Source: a virus
Virus record (IMG/VR): IMGVR_UViG_3300025070_000034
Coordinates: 1 to 59,281 of that record
Strand: one strand, 5' to 3'
Length of the DNA: 59,281 bases
Shown: in pieces, positions 1-7,205 of the stretch
Numbering within the stretch: position 1 is the first letter of the stretch
Layout of the letters: the number at the start of each line of letters is the position of its first letter
The notes under the pieces: model-generated
The model's input: the letters and a program-made list of their open reading frames with translations, nothing else
What the model was told of the DNA's origin: nothing
The model's database searches: none
Position numbers and translations under genes: made by a program

Positions 1-1758
1 AGCAGGTGAGAACCAAGGTTCTGCGACTTCAGTTGTCTGTAAGCAAAGACCAGCAACGTCACCGTTACAAGGGACATAACGATAAACATCATTGTACTTA
101 TCGTAGATGTACTTATAACCAGAATCATATACTGCGTAAGAGGAGGAAGGCAGTTGATCGAAGAAATCGATGATATTTGATGTTGCAGTTGTAGAGTTAG
201 AAACTCCAATGACATTTCCTCTACGAGGAGAAACAAATACCATGCAGTCACGACGCTCTTCAACGATATTAACCAATGAAGTAACCTTGGCAATAGCGGA
301 GGGATCATCAGCACCAGAAGGACCTGCCAAGATGAAGTCAACAGTCTGTGATTCTGGATCAGCAATTAATTCGTATGAAGTAGCAAGATCGCTGTTGGCG
401 ACTGAATATGTACCACCAGATAGTGTATAGTCAGCACCATTGGCAAGACGATAGTATGCGGTAGCATTGCTAGCAGAACCAATTGTTGTGCGACCAGCAG
501 GATAGTCTGTTGTACCAGCAACGGAACGCACCAGATTAAACTGACGAGAAGATGCTGCTAAACCCCAAGTACCATCGGAAGCACTTGCGCCTGCAGAGAA
601 CAATGTGGTCTCGTGCTCACCCCAGTAGATATACGCTGAACGCTGCTTGATAACTTCTGCATAATAGTTGGTCTCACCAACAGAAGTTTTGGCATCCGAT
701 GCTTTGGAAACACCAATGAAACGCTCAAGAAGAGCACCTGCTGTTCCTGTGATAGCACCGTCAATGTCAATAACTAAGACGTGCATCTCATCACGGAAAC
801 CACCAGCAGTAGTTGTCCACTGGGAAGTACCAGGACGAGCAGCAGTGTTGATCCACTTTACACCAGGCAGATACTCACGCTCATCATACTCACCACGAAC
901 GGAAGTAATAACAGCAGCGTTGCTGTTTGTATCTTCGATGCTATCTGCAGCAGCAAAGTCGATGCTATCCTTATTCTTGGCAACATACAATCTGCGTTCG
1001 ATGCCAGCAGTAGCAACTTCAGCAGTATTAGTGCCCTGAGTTACAACTTGTGCATCAGCAATGATACCAGTTACACCACCAGCAGGAAGACCGATTTCCA
1101 GTTTTTTGTTAGCAGGATCCCAAGCAAGAACATTAACAGTCTCGTTAGAACCAGAAATGGCAACAGTTGTACTAGTGCCAGGAACGAAGTCGCCAACAAC
1201 AGATGTGACAGTTAATACAATACTATACTTGAAGACTTTACCAGCAGCACCAGAAGCAGCAGTTACTGCAGCGTCGTTAACAAACTCAAACTCATTACCT
1301 GAACCTGGAGCAGGAATAACTGCAATCTGGTCAGCACCAGCATCAGTTACGAAGACACCGATAGAATTACCTTTGGTTCCTGCAGTTTTTGCTGCCCAAG
1401 ACCAAGTGTTGTTTGCATTTTCAATAGTGGTTTCATAATCTGTAAGATTTTTAATCAGGGGAGCAGAACCTGTATCAACTGCATTTTTCAAAGCGGTCGA
1501 GTTGACACGAACGGTCTTAAGGATGCCACCGTAGTTCAAATACTGAGCAGCAGTGTACCAGTACTCGTAGTTGTAGTCATTTGGCTTACCAAATTGCTCA
1601 ACTAATTCTCTTTCGGTAGAGATGTTTACAATCTCTTCTACTGGACCAAGTTCAAATGGTGCTGCAAGAACTCCAACGTTTGCGCTTGATAGTGAAGTGA
1701 TTGTCGTCAGGTCTCTTTCCTGAATGACTACCCCTGGCGAGGATTGATTGACTGCCAT
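1..1758 (-). CDS. 18: Tail sheath protein gp18 (3' end cut by window edge)
   Basis: This gene encodes the contractile tail sheath subunit, which polymerises around the tail tube and contracts during DNA injection. The reading frame is open from the ATG at 1758 to the first base of the window (586 codons), so the C-terminal part is missing. The N-terminus (MAVNQSSPGVVIQERDLT) and the region around residues 30-80 are typical of T4-like cyanophage sheaths. The last visible residues, EPWFSPA, match the conserved start of the sheath core near the C-terminal third. It lies directly downstream of gp17, the T4 order 17-18. A Shine-Dalgarno AGGAG precedes the ATG, and a TATAAATA late promoter and a stem-loop lie in the 63-nt leader. 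Identification rests on recognised family sequence and gene order and is secure. Confidence 0.95.
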   Translation of the reverse strand, partial: MAVNQSSPGVVIQERDLTTITSLSSANVGVLAAPFELGPVEEIVNISTERELVEQFGKPNDYNYEYWYTAAQYLNYGGILKTVRVNSTALKNAVDTGSAPLIKNLTDYETTIENANNTWSWAAKTAGTKGNSIGVFVTDAGADQIAVIPAPGSGNEFEFVNDAAVTAASGAAGKVFKYSIVLTVTSVVGDFVPGTSTTVAISGSNETVNVLAWDPANKKLEIGLPAGGVTGIIADAQVVTQGTNTAEVATAGIERRLYVAKNKDSIDFAAADSIEDTNSNAAVITSVRGEYDEREYLPGVKWINTAARPGTSQWTTTAGGFRDEMHVLVIDIDGAITGTAGALLERFIGVSKASDAKTSVGETNYYAEVIKQRSAYIYWGEHETTLFSAGASASDGTWGLAASSRQFNLVRSVAGTTDYPAGRTTIGSASNATAYYRLANGADYTLSGGTYSVANSDLATSYELIADPESQTVDFILAGPSGADDPSAIAKVTSLVNIVEERRDCMVFVSPRRGNVIGVSNSTTATSNIIDFFDQLPSSSYAVYDSGYKYIYDKYNDVYRYVPCNGDVAGLCLQTTEVAEPWFSPA

Positions 1759-1769
1759 TGTTTAAGTCT

Positions 1770-1800
1770 CCTAGATTAATTCCAACATCGGTTGTCTAGG
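1770..1800 (-). promoter_or_regulatory. Stem-loop in the gp18 leader
   Basis: CCTAGA at 1770-1775 is the perfect inverted repeat of TCTAGG at 1795-1800. Inside it, CAAC (1783-1786) pairs with GTTG (1791-1794) around a 4-nt loop. The leader RNA could therefore form a 10-bp stem with one 7-nt bulge. The closing side runs straight into the gp18 ribosome-binding sequence AGGAG, so the fold may partly mask it. That effect is inference from base pairing only. Confidence 0.5.
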
Positions 1801-1802
1801 AT

Positions 1803-1810
1803 TATTTATA
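1803..1810 (-). promoter_or_regulatory. T4-type late promoter ahead of gp18
   Basis: Read on the minus strand the sequence is TATAAATA, an exact match to the T4 late promoter core, which is recognised by the gp55-type sigma factor with the sliding clamp. It lies in the gp17-gp18 gap, about 45 nt before the gp18 ATG. This gives the abundant sheath protein its own transcription start. Confidence 0.8.
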
Positions 1811-1821
1811 TTTTTGGATCC

Positions 1822-3471
1822 TTACCTAAACTCCCACATATAAGACTTATCCCCATATTCCGCAACCTGCCAAACATCTCCCTGTGCATCCGCAAAGTAT
1901 TCATCTTCCATACCATCACTAATAAAACCGAATGGTGACATATCTTGTTCAATCGATTCTCTCTGATCATCATAGATGCGTTGCCTCACATCATTATCAT
2001 GCATCTGTTTGAAATACTCTTGCATTGCCATCCAGGCAAAAATAACCAAACACATAGCAAGGTCATCATTACAACCATCTTCTGCAGCAAACGACTGTCC
2101 CTTGACAATAAAGGTAGTCAATTCGGCAATGGTTTCATAATCAGGAATGATAAGTTTATCCTCTTCAATCAATGCTTTGAGGTTAGAACATCCAACCTGC
2201 TTAACAGCACTAGACATCTTGACACCTAGTTGTGTCTTCTTACCAGAGAACCCTTGACCTAATTGTTGTCCAGCACGACCACGCATTGCTGCCATTAAAA
2301 GGTTTTCGTACTCTAAATCAAACTGAATAATATCTGCTACTTGCCCACCAATATCATTTACCTCACATAGAATATATGCTTGATTATAATTTCTTGCAAC
2401 ATCAATAATGATGTTGGGAAAAATGATAGGTTTGATCTCGTTATTTCTATATCTTGCAACTACTTTATATGGCATAGTTGTCGTATCTACTACAACAAAT
2501 GCACTGTAATCATTAGATGTTCCTCTAGCAACGTCAACCGTAATAATATAGTTATGCTCTGGAATCACTCTCTCATAAATTGCAAGTCCCTTATTTTGTG
2601 CTATAGGATCTACATATGGCATAGTCCTTAACTTAGTAGGACTAATCAGTGTATCAACAGAACCAAGAAACTCACACTCAAACTCAACCTTGAACTGCTG
2701 CTCTGAGGTGTTCTTAATAGTCTGCTCTTTCCATGCAGCATCTCTACCAGGAACTTGTGACCAATGTACTTCAGTTGGGAGATATTCGTTCTTGCCTTTT
2801 TCTGCATCATGCCACAACTTATAGAACATGTTCATCCCATGTGGCGTGGAGATGATAATTACCTTTGTAGACTTACCAGAAGATACAGTAGGATACACAG
2901 ATGAAAAGAACTGGTCAGCAATATGGTTCGGAACAAACGCGAATTCGTCCAGAAAAATGACATTAAAAGACATGCCCCTGACGGCACTAGCGGAAGTAGA
3001 TGCAGCCAGAATTTTACTGCCATTCTCCAGTTCCAATGATCCCCTGTTCCATTGGAGGATACCTTGCTGGAGCCATTTGGGAAGATTTTCATAACTAAGT
3101 TGCAAGCGACCTAACATCTCACGAGCAGTCGCTGCTTTGTTTGCGAGGATTGCTACATTAACATTGGGATTGAATAGAACATACCAAAGAAGATATGCTG
3201 TAACGATAGTAGACTTACCAGACTGCCGAGGCAACTTGGCAATATTAAATCTATTGTCATGAAAACTCTTTACCATATCGACTTGAAAGTCGTACATAGT
3301 AAAAGGTATGACACCATCATCTAGAGAAACGATCTTGATATAATTAAGAATAAAATGTACGGGATCATCTGCACATTTTAAATATTCTTCTACTTCCTCA
3401 GGAGAAAACTCCTGAGCAATATTCGCTTTCTTTAGATTGGGATTACCAAGATATACGTCAGAGGTACTCAT
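1822..3471 (-). CDS. 17: Terminase large subunit gp17 (DNA packaging ATPase/nuclease)
   Basis: This is the packaging motor. Its N-terminal ATPase drives DNA into the prohead and its C-terminal RNase-H-fold nuclease cuts the concatemer. Visible motifs are Walker A RQSGKST (82-88), Walker B VIFLDE (171-176) and coupling motif STP (208-210). Likely nuclease acids are D313 in TVDVARG, E370 in ILCEVND and D469/D470 in CNDDLAM. The order and spacing match T4 gp17. At 549 aa it is slightly shorter than T4 gp17 (about 610 aa). It is uninterrupted: no intein, intron or homing endonuclease. The ATG overlaps the stop of a 57-aa gene (TAATG). The partner gp16 is not adjacent but about 5.6 kb upstream, separated by the accessory island. 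Confidence 0.97.
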   Translation of the reverse strand: MSTSDVYLGNPNLKKANIAQEFSPEEVEEYLKCADDPVHFILNYIKIVSLDDGVIPFTMYDFQVDMVKSFHDNRFNIAKLPRQSGKSTIVTAYLLWYVLFNPNVNVAILANKAATAREMLGRLQLSYENLPKWLQQGILQWNRGSLELENGSKILAASTSASAVRGMSFNVIFLDEFAFVPNHIADQFFSSVYPTVSSGKSTKVIIISTPHGMNMFYKLWHDAEKGKNEYLPTEVHWSQVPGRDAAWKEQTIKNTSEQQFKVEFECEFLGSVDTLISPTKLRTMPYVDPIAQNKGLAIYERVIPEHNYIITVDVARGTSNDYSAFVVVDTTTMPYKVVARYRNNEIKPIIFPNIIIDVARNYNQAYILCEVNDIGGQVADIIQFDLEYENLLMAAMRGRAGQQLGQGFSGKKTQLGVKMSSAVKQVGCSNLKALIEEDKLIIPDYETIAELTTFIVKGQSFAAEDGCNDDLAMCLVIFAWMAMQEYFKQMHDNDVRQRIYDDQRESIEQDMSPFGFISDGMEDEYFADAQGDVWQVAEYGDKSYMWEFR

Positions 3472-3644
3472 TATGTCGGTTCACTTTCAGGACTAGGGAT
3501 AAGTTGATACGCCATTTTATCCCTTAATTTATTTATTCTCTCCTCATTATACTGTTTGAAATTACCTTTCTTCTCAGTTTTTTTATAGTAATGTAATGCA
3601 TTTAGGATGATTGCATAGTCATCCACACTCAAGTCAAAGATCAT
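3471..3644 (-). CDS. 57-aa hypothetical protein coupled to gp17
   Basis: This short open frame starts MIFDLSVDDYAIILNAL and is lysine- and tyrosine-rich in its middle part. It has no signal or membrane segment and a largely helical look. The ATG overlaps the stop of the glycine-rich adhesin gene (ATGA at 3641-3644). Its TAA shares a base with the gp17 ATG (TAATG at 3469-3473). Filling the gap exactly with both overlaps is strong evidence that it is translated. I do not recognise the family. A packaging accessory role is possible from position alone. Confidence 0.75.
   Translation of the reverse strand: MIFDLSVDDYAIILNALHYYKKTEKKGNFKQYNEERINKLRDKMAYQLIPSPESEPT
3530..3537 (-). promoter_or_regulatory. 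Candidate late promoter for gp17
   Basis: The minus strand reads AATAAATA, which fits the NATAAATA late motif. It lies inside the 57-aa gene, 59 nt before the gp17 start. Because it is in coding, A/T-rich sequence, chance occurrence is possible. Confidence 0.45.
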
Positions 3645-4702
3645 GGTACTGTTATAGTTACATCCGAACCTGTATATGTATAAGTTGTTACTGTCCCATT
3701 AGCATCTGTAATTCTACAGTATCCATGACCACCAGCAGATGCATTAGAATTACCGCCAAATGAAAGACCACCACCAGGATATCCAGCTTCACCAGCACCA
3801 GCTGGCATACGATATTCTCCACGATAGTTTCGCACATCATTACAATATGTGGAATCTGCATATCCAGATCCACCGCCACCACCTGCCATTGTGTGCTGTT
3901 CAGAGTAACCTCCAGCACTGCCGCCATAATATCCTCCGCCACCAGCGCCACCATAACCATTAGATGCAGCAGATCCTCCCTCTAATGCTTGAGCTGAATA
4001 CGAAGCTCCCTGCTGGTTATTTCTACCACCTTCAGTTGCTCCACCACCTCTGCCACGATATTGCCACTTATCATCATAAGCAGAAACGCCATCTTGACCA
4101 GTAGGACCACCACCAGCACCACCAATATTACCCTCTTGGTTTCTGGATGATCCGCCGCCACCTCCACCACCAGCAATCAGTATTGTATTACCATGAGCTA
4201 CAGATCCAAGGAATACCCCAGTTGCACCACCACCATTAGAACCATACCTATTATCACCACCAGCGCGGTTTGCTTCACCGCCACCACCATACGACATACG
4301 AGTACCATTAACTAATCCACCTTCACCGACACGAATGTAAAGAGTGTTTCCTGACGTCAGTCCCGATACATTTGCTTCAATATATCCACCACCGCCACCT
4401 TCGGCACCATAACTCCATCCACCACTAGTTCCACCGCCACCACCAGCACCCCAGCATTGAATCTTATATTGGGTAGCAACTATATCTCCACCAATAGTTT
4501 TCCATTCAGTACCATTATAAACTTGCTGCTTATCCTCTTCGGTGTTATGAATAACTGTACCTGTAGGAGGTGCTGATGGACGAGTACTATTAGTCTTATT
4601 GGGAATAGTAAAGTCCCCATCAACATCAACGTCACTCGTAGCACTTACATTAGAAGTGTTGACATTAGTAGCATTAATTGTTCCTACATTTAATTCCGAC
4701 AT
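3641..4702 (-). CDS. Glycine-rich tail-fibre adhesin-like protein
   Basis: This 353-aa protein has two parts. The N-terminal ~75 residues (starting MSELNVGTINATNV, with the short phrase QQVYNGTEWKTIGG) look like cyanophage fibre attachment sequence. Residues ~80-335 are extremely glycine-rich, with runs such as AGGGGGTSGGW, AGGGGGGGSS and AGGGGGSGYAD. They end with a GGHGYCRITD strand typical of glycine-rich cell-surface domains. Glycine-rich motifs alternating with variable loops form the polyglycine-II sandwich of phage adhesins such as Salmonella phage S16 gp38, where the loops between glycine runs bind the receptor. A receptor-binding tip role is inferred from composition. The gene has its own late promoter (4730-4737) and sits in the variable island just before gp17. 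Confidence 0.7.
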   Translation of the reverse strand: MSELNVGTINATNVNTSNVSATSDVDVDGDFTIPNKTNSTRPSAPPTGTVIHNTEEDKQQVYNGTEWKTIGGDIVATQYKIQCWGAGGGGGTSGGWSYGAEGGGGGYIEANVSGLTSGNTLYIRVGEGGLVNGTRMSYGGGGEANRAGGDNRYGSNGGGATGVFLGSVAHGNTILIAGGGGGGGSSRNQEGNIGGAGGGPTGQDGVSAYDDKWQYRGRGGGATEGGRNNQQGASYSAQALEGGSAASNGYGGAGGGGYYGGSAGGYSEQHTMAGGGGGSGYADSTYCNDVRNYRGEYRMPAGAGEAGYPGGGLSFGGNSNASAGGHGYCRITDANGTVTTYTYTGSDVTITVP

Positions 4703-4729
4703 GCAAATAAACCTGGGACTTCTCCAAGG

Positions 4730-4737
4730 TATTTATA
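4730..4737 (-). promoter_or_regulatory. T4-type late promoter ahead of the adhesin gene
   Basis: The minus strand reads TATAAATA, an exact late-promoter core. It lies between the nuclease stop (4741) and the adhesin ATG (4702), 28 nt ahead of the start codon. The transcript probably continues through the 57-aa gene into gp17. Confidence 0.8.
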
Positions 4738-4740
4738 TTA

Positions 4741-5202
4741 TTACTCTACTAATGTGCCGTGCTCACGACGAATCTCTTTCAGTGCTTCGAGATTCATATC
4801 CTTAGTGCCTCCATCATAGGCATGAGCATAACCCTCTTCGATCATTTGCTCGTTGAGCGACACTGACTCGTCCCCAATGTATAACCAGCCAAGAAGACGC
4901 CCATATTTGCCAACCCCACCAACAAGTTCAGTCCTAACAGACAACTCATCATCACCAGCGATAGTCGATTCCAGTTTCTCTTTGAGCCAGTTGGTTGCGT
5001 CGATTCCAAGTGCTTTCTCCTCTAGGTTTCGCGTCCTCTTTTCTGGCGTATCAACGCCTGCAACTCTAACTCTTTCTTTCTTGTATAGATCAAACCCGAG
5101 GTCGATAGTAACATCAATAGTATCACCATCAAGGACACGGTTGATCTCCGTCACTCGGAAGTTGTAGCAGCTCTTTCTGCTCGGTGGTGTCATTGCGCCC
5201 AT
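4741..5202 (-). CDS. SNase-family thermonuclease
   Basis: This is a staphylococcal-nuclease-type endonuclease that would hydrolyse DNA or RNA with Ca2+. All key residues can be aligned: DGDT (25-28), R46 and E54 in RVAGVDTPE, and R102 in KYGRLLGWLY. These correspond to R35, E43 and R87 of the staphylococcal enzyme. At 153 aa it is a complete single domain. There is no signal peptide, so it should act in the host cytoplasm, perhaps in host nucleic acid breakdown (inference). The start used overlaps the preceding gene by 74 nt. A second ATG (MTPPSRK, 5193) and a possible internal start closer to the fold mean the N-terminus is uncertain. It is the last gene of the petE/petF cassette before the late adhesin promoter. 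Confidence 0.88.
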   Translation of the reverse strand: MGAMTPPSRKSCYNFRVTEINRVLDGDTIDVTIDLGFDLYKKERVRVAGVDTPEKRTRNLEEKALGIDATNWLKEKLESTIAGDDELSVRTELVGGVGKYGRLLGWLYIGDESVSLNEQMIEEGYAHAYDGGTKDMNLEALKEIRREHGTLVE

Positions 5203-5338
5203 CTTCTAATTCTGCAAATGCTTCTCTTAGTATGTATACAACTACAAACAATGCACCTGCAACAGCAAGTATCACACATATGATTACAGACCACACAGGG
5301 TCATTGGCATTCTCAAGAGGACGTAATAGTAAATTCAT
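5129..5338 (-). CDS. Small single-pass membrane protein (69 aa)
   Basis: The protein starts MNLLLRPLENANDP and has one strong hydrophobic segment at about residues 16-38 (VWSVIICVILAVAGALFVVV). An acidic, soluble C-terminal tail follows. By the positive-inside rule the orientation is unclear. Its ATG shares a base with the stop of the 32-aa gene (TAATG at 5336-5340), and its 3' end overlaps the nuclease gene. I do not recognise the family. It is one of three consecutive tiny membrane proteins downstream of petF. Confidence 0.75.
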   Translation of the reverse strand: MNLLLRPLENANDPVWSVIICVILAVAGALFVVVYILREAFAELEDGRNDTTEQKELLQLPSDGDQPCP

Positions 5339-5436
5339 TATTCATCATTTATAGATTTAATCCAGAGAGACAGTTTCATCACTATAAGGATTAAAGAGAG
5401 TGGTATTAGCAGACCAAATACAATAAACAAACTCAT
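5338..5436 (-). CDS. 32-aa membrane peptide
   Basis: This reading frame encodes essentially one transmembrane helix (MSLFIVFGLLIPLSLILIVM) followed by a short KLSLWIKSINDE tail. Its ATG overlaps the TGA of the upstream gene (ATGA at 5433-5436), and its TAA overlaps the ATG of the downstream one (TAATG). This double coupling, together with a hydrophobic product, argues that it is real despite its size. Function is unknown. A NATAAATA motif lies 31 nt upstream. Confidence 0.65.
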   Translation of the reverse strand: MSLFIVFGLLIPLSLILIVMKLSLWIKSINDE

Positions 5437-5585
5437 TTGTGGAATGGTTCCCAATGTTGCCAATCGTATTTATGTACTGCCCACATACCAATAATGGGGA
5501 CGAAGACTAGGCACCATGCCAAGACTCCAACTCCCCAAGGATTGTTTAATACTGTTCCGCAAAATCTAGCAAACTGTAACATCAT
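5433..5585 (-). CDS. Small membrane protein (about 50 aa)
   Basis: The frame is open from a TTG at 5630 to the stop at 5433. I chose the first ATG (5585, with a second ATG at 5582), giving MMLQFARFCGTVLNNPWG. A hydrophobic segment follows (VGVLAWCLVFVPIIGMWAV) with a Trp- and His-rich tail. No clear Shine-Dalgarno decides between the ATG and TTG starts, and the longer form would add 15 mostly hydrophobic residues. The stop overlaps the next ATG (ATGA). Family not recognised. Confidence 0.65.
   Translation of the reverse strand: MMLQFARFCGTVLNNPWGVGVLAWCLVFVPIIGMWAVHKYDWQHWEPFHK
5467..5474 (-). promoter_or_regulatory. Candidate late promoter inside the small membrane gene cluster
   Basis: The minus strand reads CATAAATA (NATAAATA), 31 nt before the 32-aa membrane peptide ATG. 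That spacing is the same as at well-placed late promoters in this window. It lies inside the upstream coding region, so it may be fortuitous. Confidence 0.4.
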
Positions 5586-5637
5586 TCTTGTAAAACCGAT
5601 AGGATGAATAGAAATAATCCAAATAAACAATAGATTA

Positions 5638-5946
5638 TTATGATGCTGATTTCAATAACCATGCTTTCCAAAGTTCTAAGAAATATCTATCGACCAGATA
5701 TAAATCTCCCTGAGGTGGTTGCTCTTCAATCTGAGACCATTCATTACAAAGATCTCTCATCTCCAGTGTAATATGATCTGGTCGAAACATCCTCCCAAAG
5801 GAGGACATTGCAAACGCATATCTCATTCTAATGCGCTGTTCCATTTCCGTCGTACTTGTCGCTTTCATAATAGATATTCTCACCTTTTCTGTGCCCGAAA
5901 TAAATGGTGGCACATATGAAGGGTAGTGATCCGAAAAGTAAGACAT
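5638..5946 (-). CDS. 102-aa hypothetical protein
   Basis: The product starts MSYFSDHYPSYVPPFISG. It is soluble and aromatic-rich, and its middle part is probably helical (METs and ARGs around residues 28-55). No catalytic motif, signal peptide or membrane span is seen. It lies 9 nt after the petF stop, so it is part of the petE-petF transcription unit. Function unknown. Confidence 0.7.
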   Translation of the reverse strand: MSYFSDHYPSYVPPFISGTEKVRISIMKATSTTEMEQRIRMRYAFAMSSFGRMFRPDHITLEMRDLCNEWSQIEEQPPQGDLYLVDRYFLELWKAWLLKSAS

Positions 5947-5955
5947 GGGCGAAGG

Positions 5956-6246
5956 TCATAGATTTTCTTCTTGTTCGGTTAAAATTACGCAATCGCTAGT
6001 AGGATATGCCACACAAGTGAGAACCCACCCGTCTTCAAGTTGATCATCATCGAGGAAAGATTGCTCTTCATTATCTACGGTGCCAGAGACGAGTTTGCCA
6101 GCGCACGCTGAACAAGCCCCTGCTTTACACGAAGAAGGTAAATCAACACCTGCTTCTTCTGCCGCTTCGAGAATGTATTGGTCTGCCTCGCATTGAATGA
6201 CAGCTTCGGTGCCGTCAGGAGACTGGAGAGTAACATTGTATGTCAT
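5956..6246 (-). CDS. petF: Ferredoxin, plant-type [2Fe-2S]
   Basis: This is a one-electron carrier that takes electrons from photosystem I and passes them to partners such as FNR, phycobilin reductases or ribonucleotide metabolism in infected cyanobacteria. The 96-aa protein has the four cluster cysteines C40, C45, C48 and C78 (C-x4-C-x2-C-x29-C), the canonical plant-type spacing, in [12 protein letters not shown] and LTCVAYP. The ATG at 6246 ([12 protein letters not shown]) is chosen because it starts exactly where the domain begins; an upstream TTG frame would overlap petE. Only 2 nt separate it from the petE stop, so the two are co-transcribed and probably translationally coupled. Similar ferredoxins are known auxiliary metabolic genes of cyanophages. 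Confidence 0.95.
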   Translation of the reverse strand: MTYNVTLQSPDGTEAVIQCEADQYILEAAEEAGVDLPSSCKAGACSACAGKLVSGTVDNEEQSFLDDDQLEDGWVLTCVAYPTSDCVILTEQEENL

Positions 6247-6248
6247 AA

Positions 6249-6572
6249 TTAATTTACGTGAATAATACCTGTCATGCCTGCTCCTTGATGAGGACCACAA
6301 AAGAAATTGTAATCTCCAGCATCAGCAAACAAAATGTCTTGAGATTCTCCAGGAGCAAACATTAAAGATTCTCTGGAAAGATCTGCACGACCCTCAACAA
6401 TAATGTTGTGAGGAGGCAACATGTCATTTATAAAATGTACAGTATCGCCTGCATCAATTGTAACATCGGATGGATCAAAAATCAAGTTCCCGTTTGAACC
6501 CATTTTAATGTCAACTGCCCATACTGGCGCAGCAAAAAACATCACAGTAAGAAGTGTAATAAAAAACTTCAT
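6249..6572 (-). CDS. petE: Plastocyanin (lumenal blue copper protein)
   Basis: Plastocyanin carries electrons from cytochrome b6f to photosystem I in the thylakoid lumen. The 107-aa precursor has a Sec signal peptide ([19 protein letters not shown], cleavage likely after A19), so export to the lumen is expected. Copper ligands are H55 ([10 protein letters not shown]), C92, H95 and M100 in CGPHQGAGM, the plastocyanin spacing C-x2-H-x4-M. The mature form is about 88 aa, slightly shorter than typical cyanobacterial plastocyanin (about 97-99). I chose the ATG at 6572 over a TTG two codons upstream. It is followed directly by petF. The island has a host-type promoter at 7159-7187, and a weak TATACT (6606-6611) also precedes the gene without a clear -35. 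Confidence 0.95.
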   Translation of the reverse strand: MKFFITLLTVMFFAAPVWAVDIKMGSNGNLIFDPSDVTIDAGDTVHFINDMLPPHNIIVEGRADLSRESLMFAPGESQDILFADAGDYNFFCGPHQGAGMTGIIHVN

Positions 6573-6639
6573 AAACAAATAGTAACTGAATCTATTTACT
6601 CATGAAGTATAAAATTTAACTATGATTTAATAGTCTATG

Positions 6640-6933
6640 TCAGGGATTCATCATGTTATTGAGTCCATCTAAAGCATCTCTCTTTGCCTTTATTGCACCA
6701 TCGACAAATCCAGATCTATACTCCCAAGTTTGTCCTCCGTCTTGCCCTTTCTTTGGGTTGATGCATTGCTCATTTCCGTACTTATTACATACCAGACCAG
6801 CAAGATCTAGTTCACTATTGTCATATGAAGCAGCAGTTCCACTGAATACGTGCTTTCCATTAATCCAAATAGCACCACATTTTCCACATTCTACTCTAGA
6901 CAGAGATAATTCTGATACTTCTTTACTTTCCAT
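6640..6933 (-). CDS. 97-aa hypothetical protein with Cys pairs
   Basis: The protein starts MESKEVSELSLSRVECGKCG. It contains a CGKC pair near residues 16-19 and further cysteines in VCNKYGNEQCINP. This would fit a small metal-binding or disulfide-stabilised domain, but no family is recognised. It overlaps the end of the upstream membrane protein gene by 11 nt and precedes petE by about 67 nt. Its repeated Gly/Trp phrase (GQDGGQTWEYRSGF) is distinctive. Function unknown. Confidence 0.7.
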   Translation of the reverse strand: MESKEVSELSLSRVECGKCGAIWINGKHVFSGTAASYDNSELDLAGLVCNKYGNEQCINPKKGQDGGQTWEYRSGFVDGAIKAKRDALDGLNNMMNP

Positions 6934-7135
6934 ATGTTTTGTAGTGTTGTATAAAACTTGTCTTGGGAAATCCTAGTCGAACTTCTAAATCTCTTCTGAT
7001 AAAATAACTACGGAATATAACCCAATGCCAACGCAGTTCTAAATCTAGGAATGCAAATAACCTCATTACATTTTCGGTGCCTGCATACGCTACAAACAAA
7101 ATGAAAATAGTAACGGATAGGTAAAATGAAACCAT
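6923..7135 (-). CDS. Small membrane protein (70 aa)
   Basis: I start this at the ATG at 7135 (MVSFYLSVTIFILFVAYAGT) because AAGGTGG lies about 10 nt upstream as ribosome-binding site and the upstream TTG alternative lacks one. The first ~20 residues form one hydrophobic segment. The rest is rich in Arg, Trp and Phe (LELRWHWVIFRSYFIRRDLE), suggesting an amphipathic, membrane-hugging tail. The type looks familiar from other cyanophages as a conserved hypothetical. It is the first gene after the host-type promoter at 7159-7187, heading the petE/petF cassette. Confidence 0.75.
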   Translation of the reverse strand: MVSFYLSVTIFILFVAYAGTENVMRLFAFLDLELRWHWVIFRSYFIRRDLEVRLGFPKTSFIQHYKTYGK

Positions 7136-7158
7136 AATAGTACCACCTTGTTGAGACA

Positions 7159-7187
7159 AGTATAGTACTATTTACCCAAGTTGTCAG
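7159..7187 (-). promoter_or_regulatory. Sigma70-like promoter of the petE/petF cassette
   Basis: On the minus strand, CTGACA (7182-7187) is followed by a 17-nt spacer and TATACT (7159-7164). Each hexamer matches 5 of 6 consensus bases and the spacing is optimal. The predicted start near 7152 leaves a short leader containing the AAGGTGG ribosome-binding site of the next gene. It differs in type from the NATAAATA late promoters on both sides. Confidence 0.7.
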
Positions 7188-7205
7188 TTACACAGTGTTA
7201 AGATA

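Noticed and set aside
6247-6300. Longer ferredoxin N-terminus starting at a TTG within petE
   Set aside because: The added residues are Arg/Ser-rich and outside the ferredoxin domain. The ATG at 6246 fits the family start.
6606-6611. TATACT ahead of petE as a separate promoter
   Set aside because: No recognisable -35 at the right distance. The better promoter is at 7159-7187.
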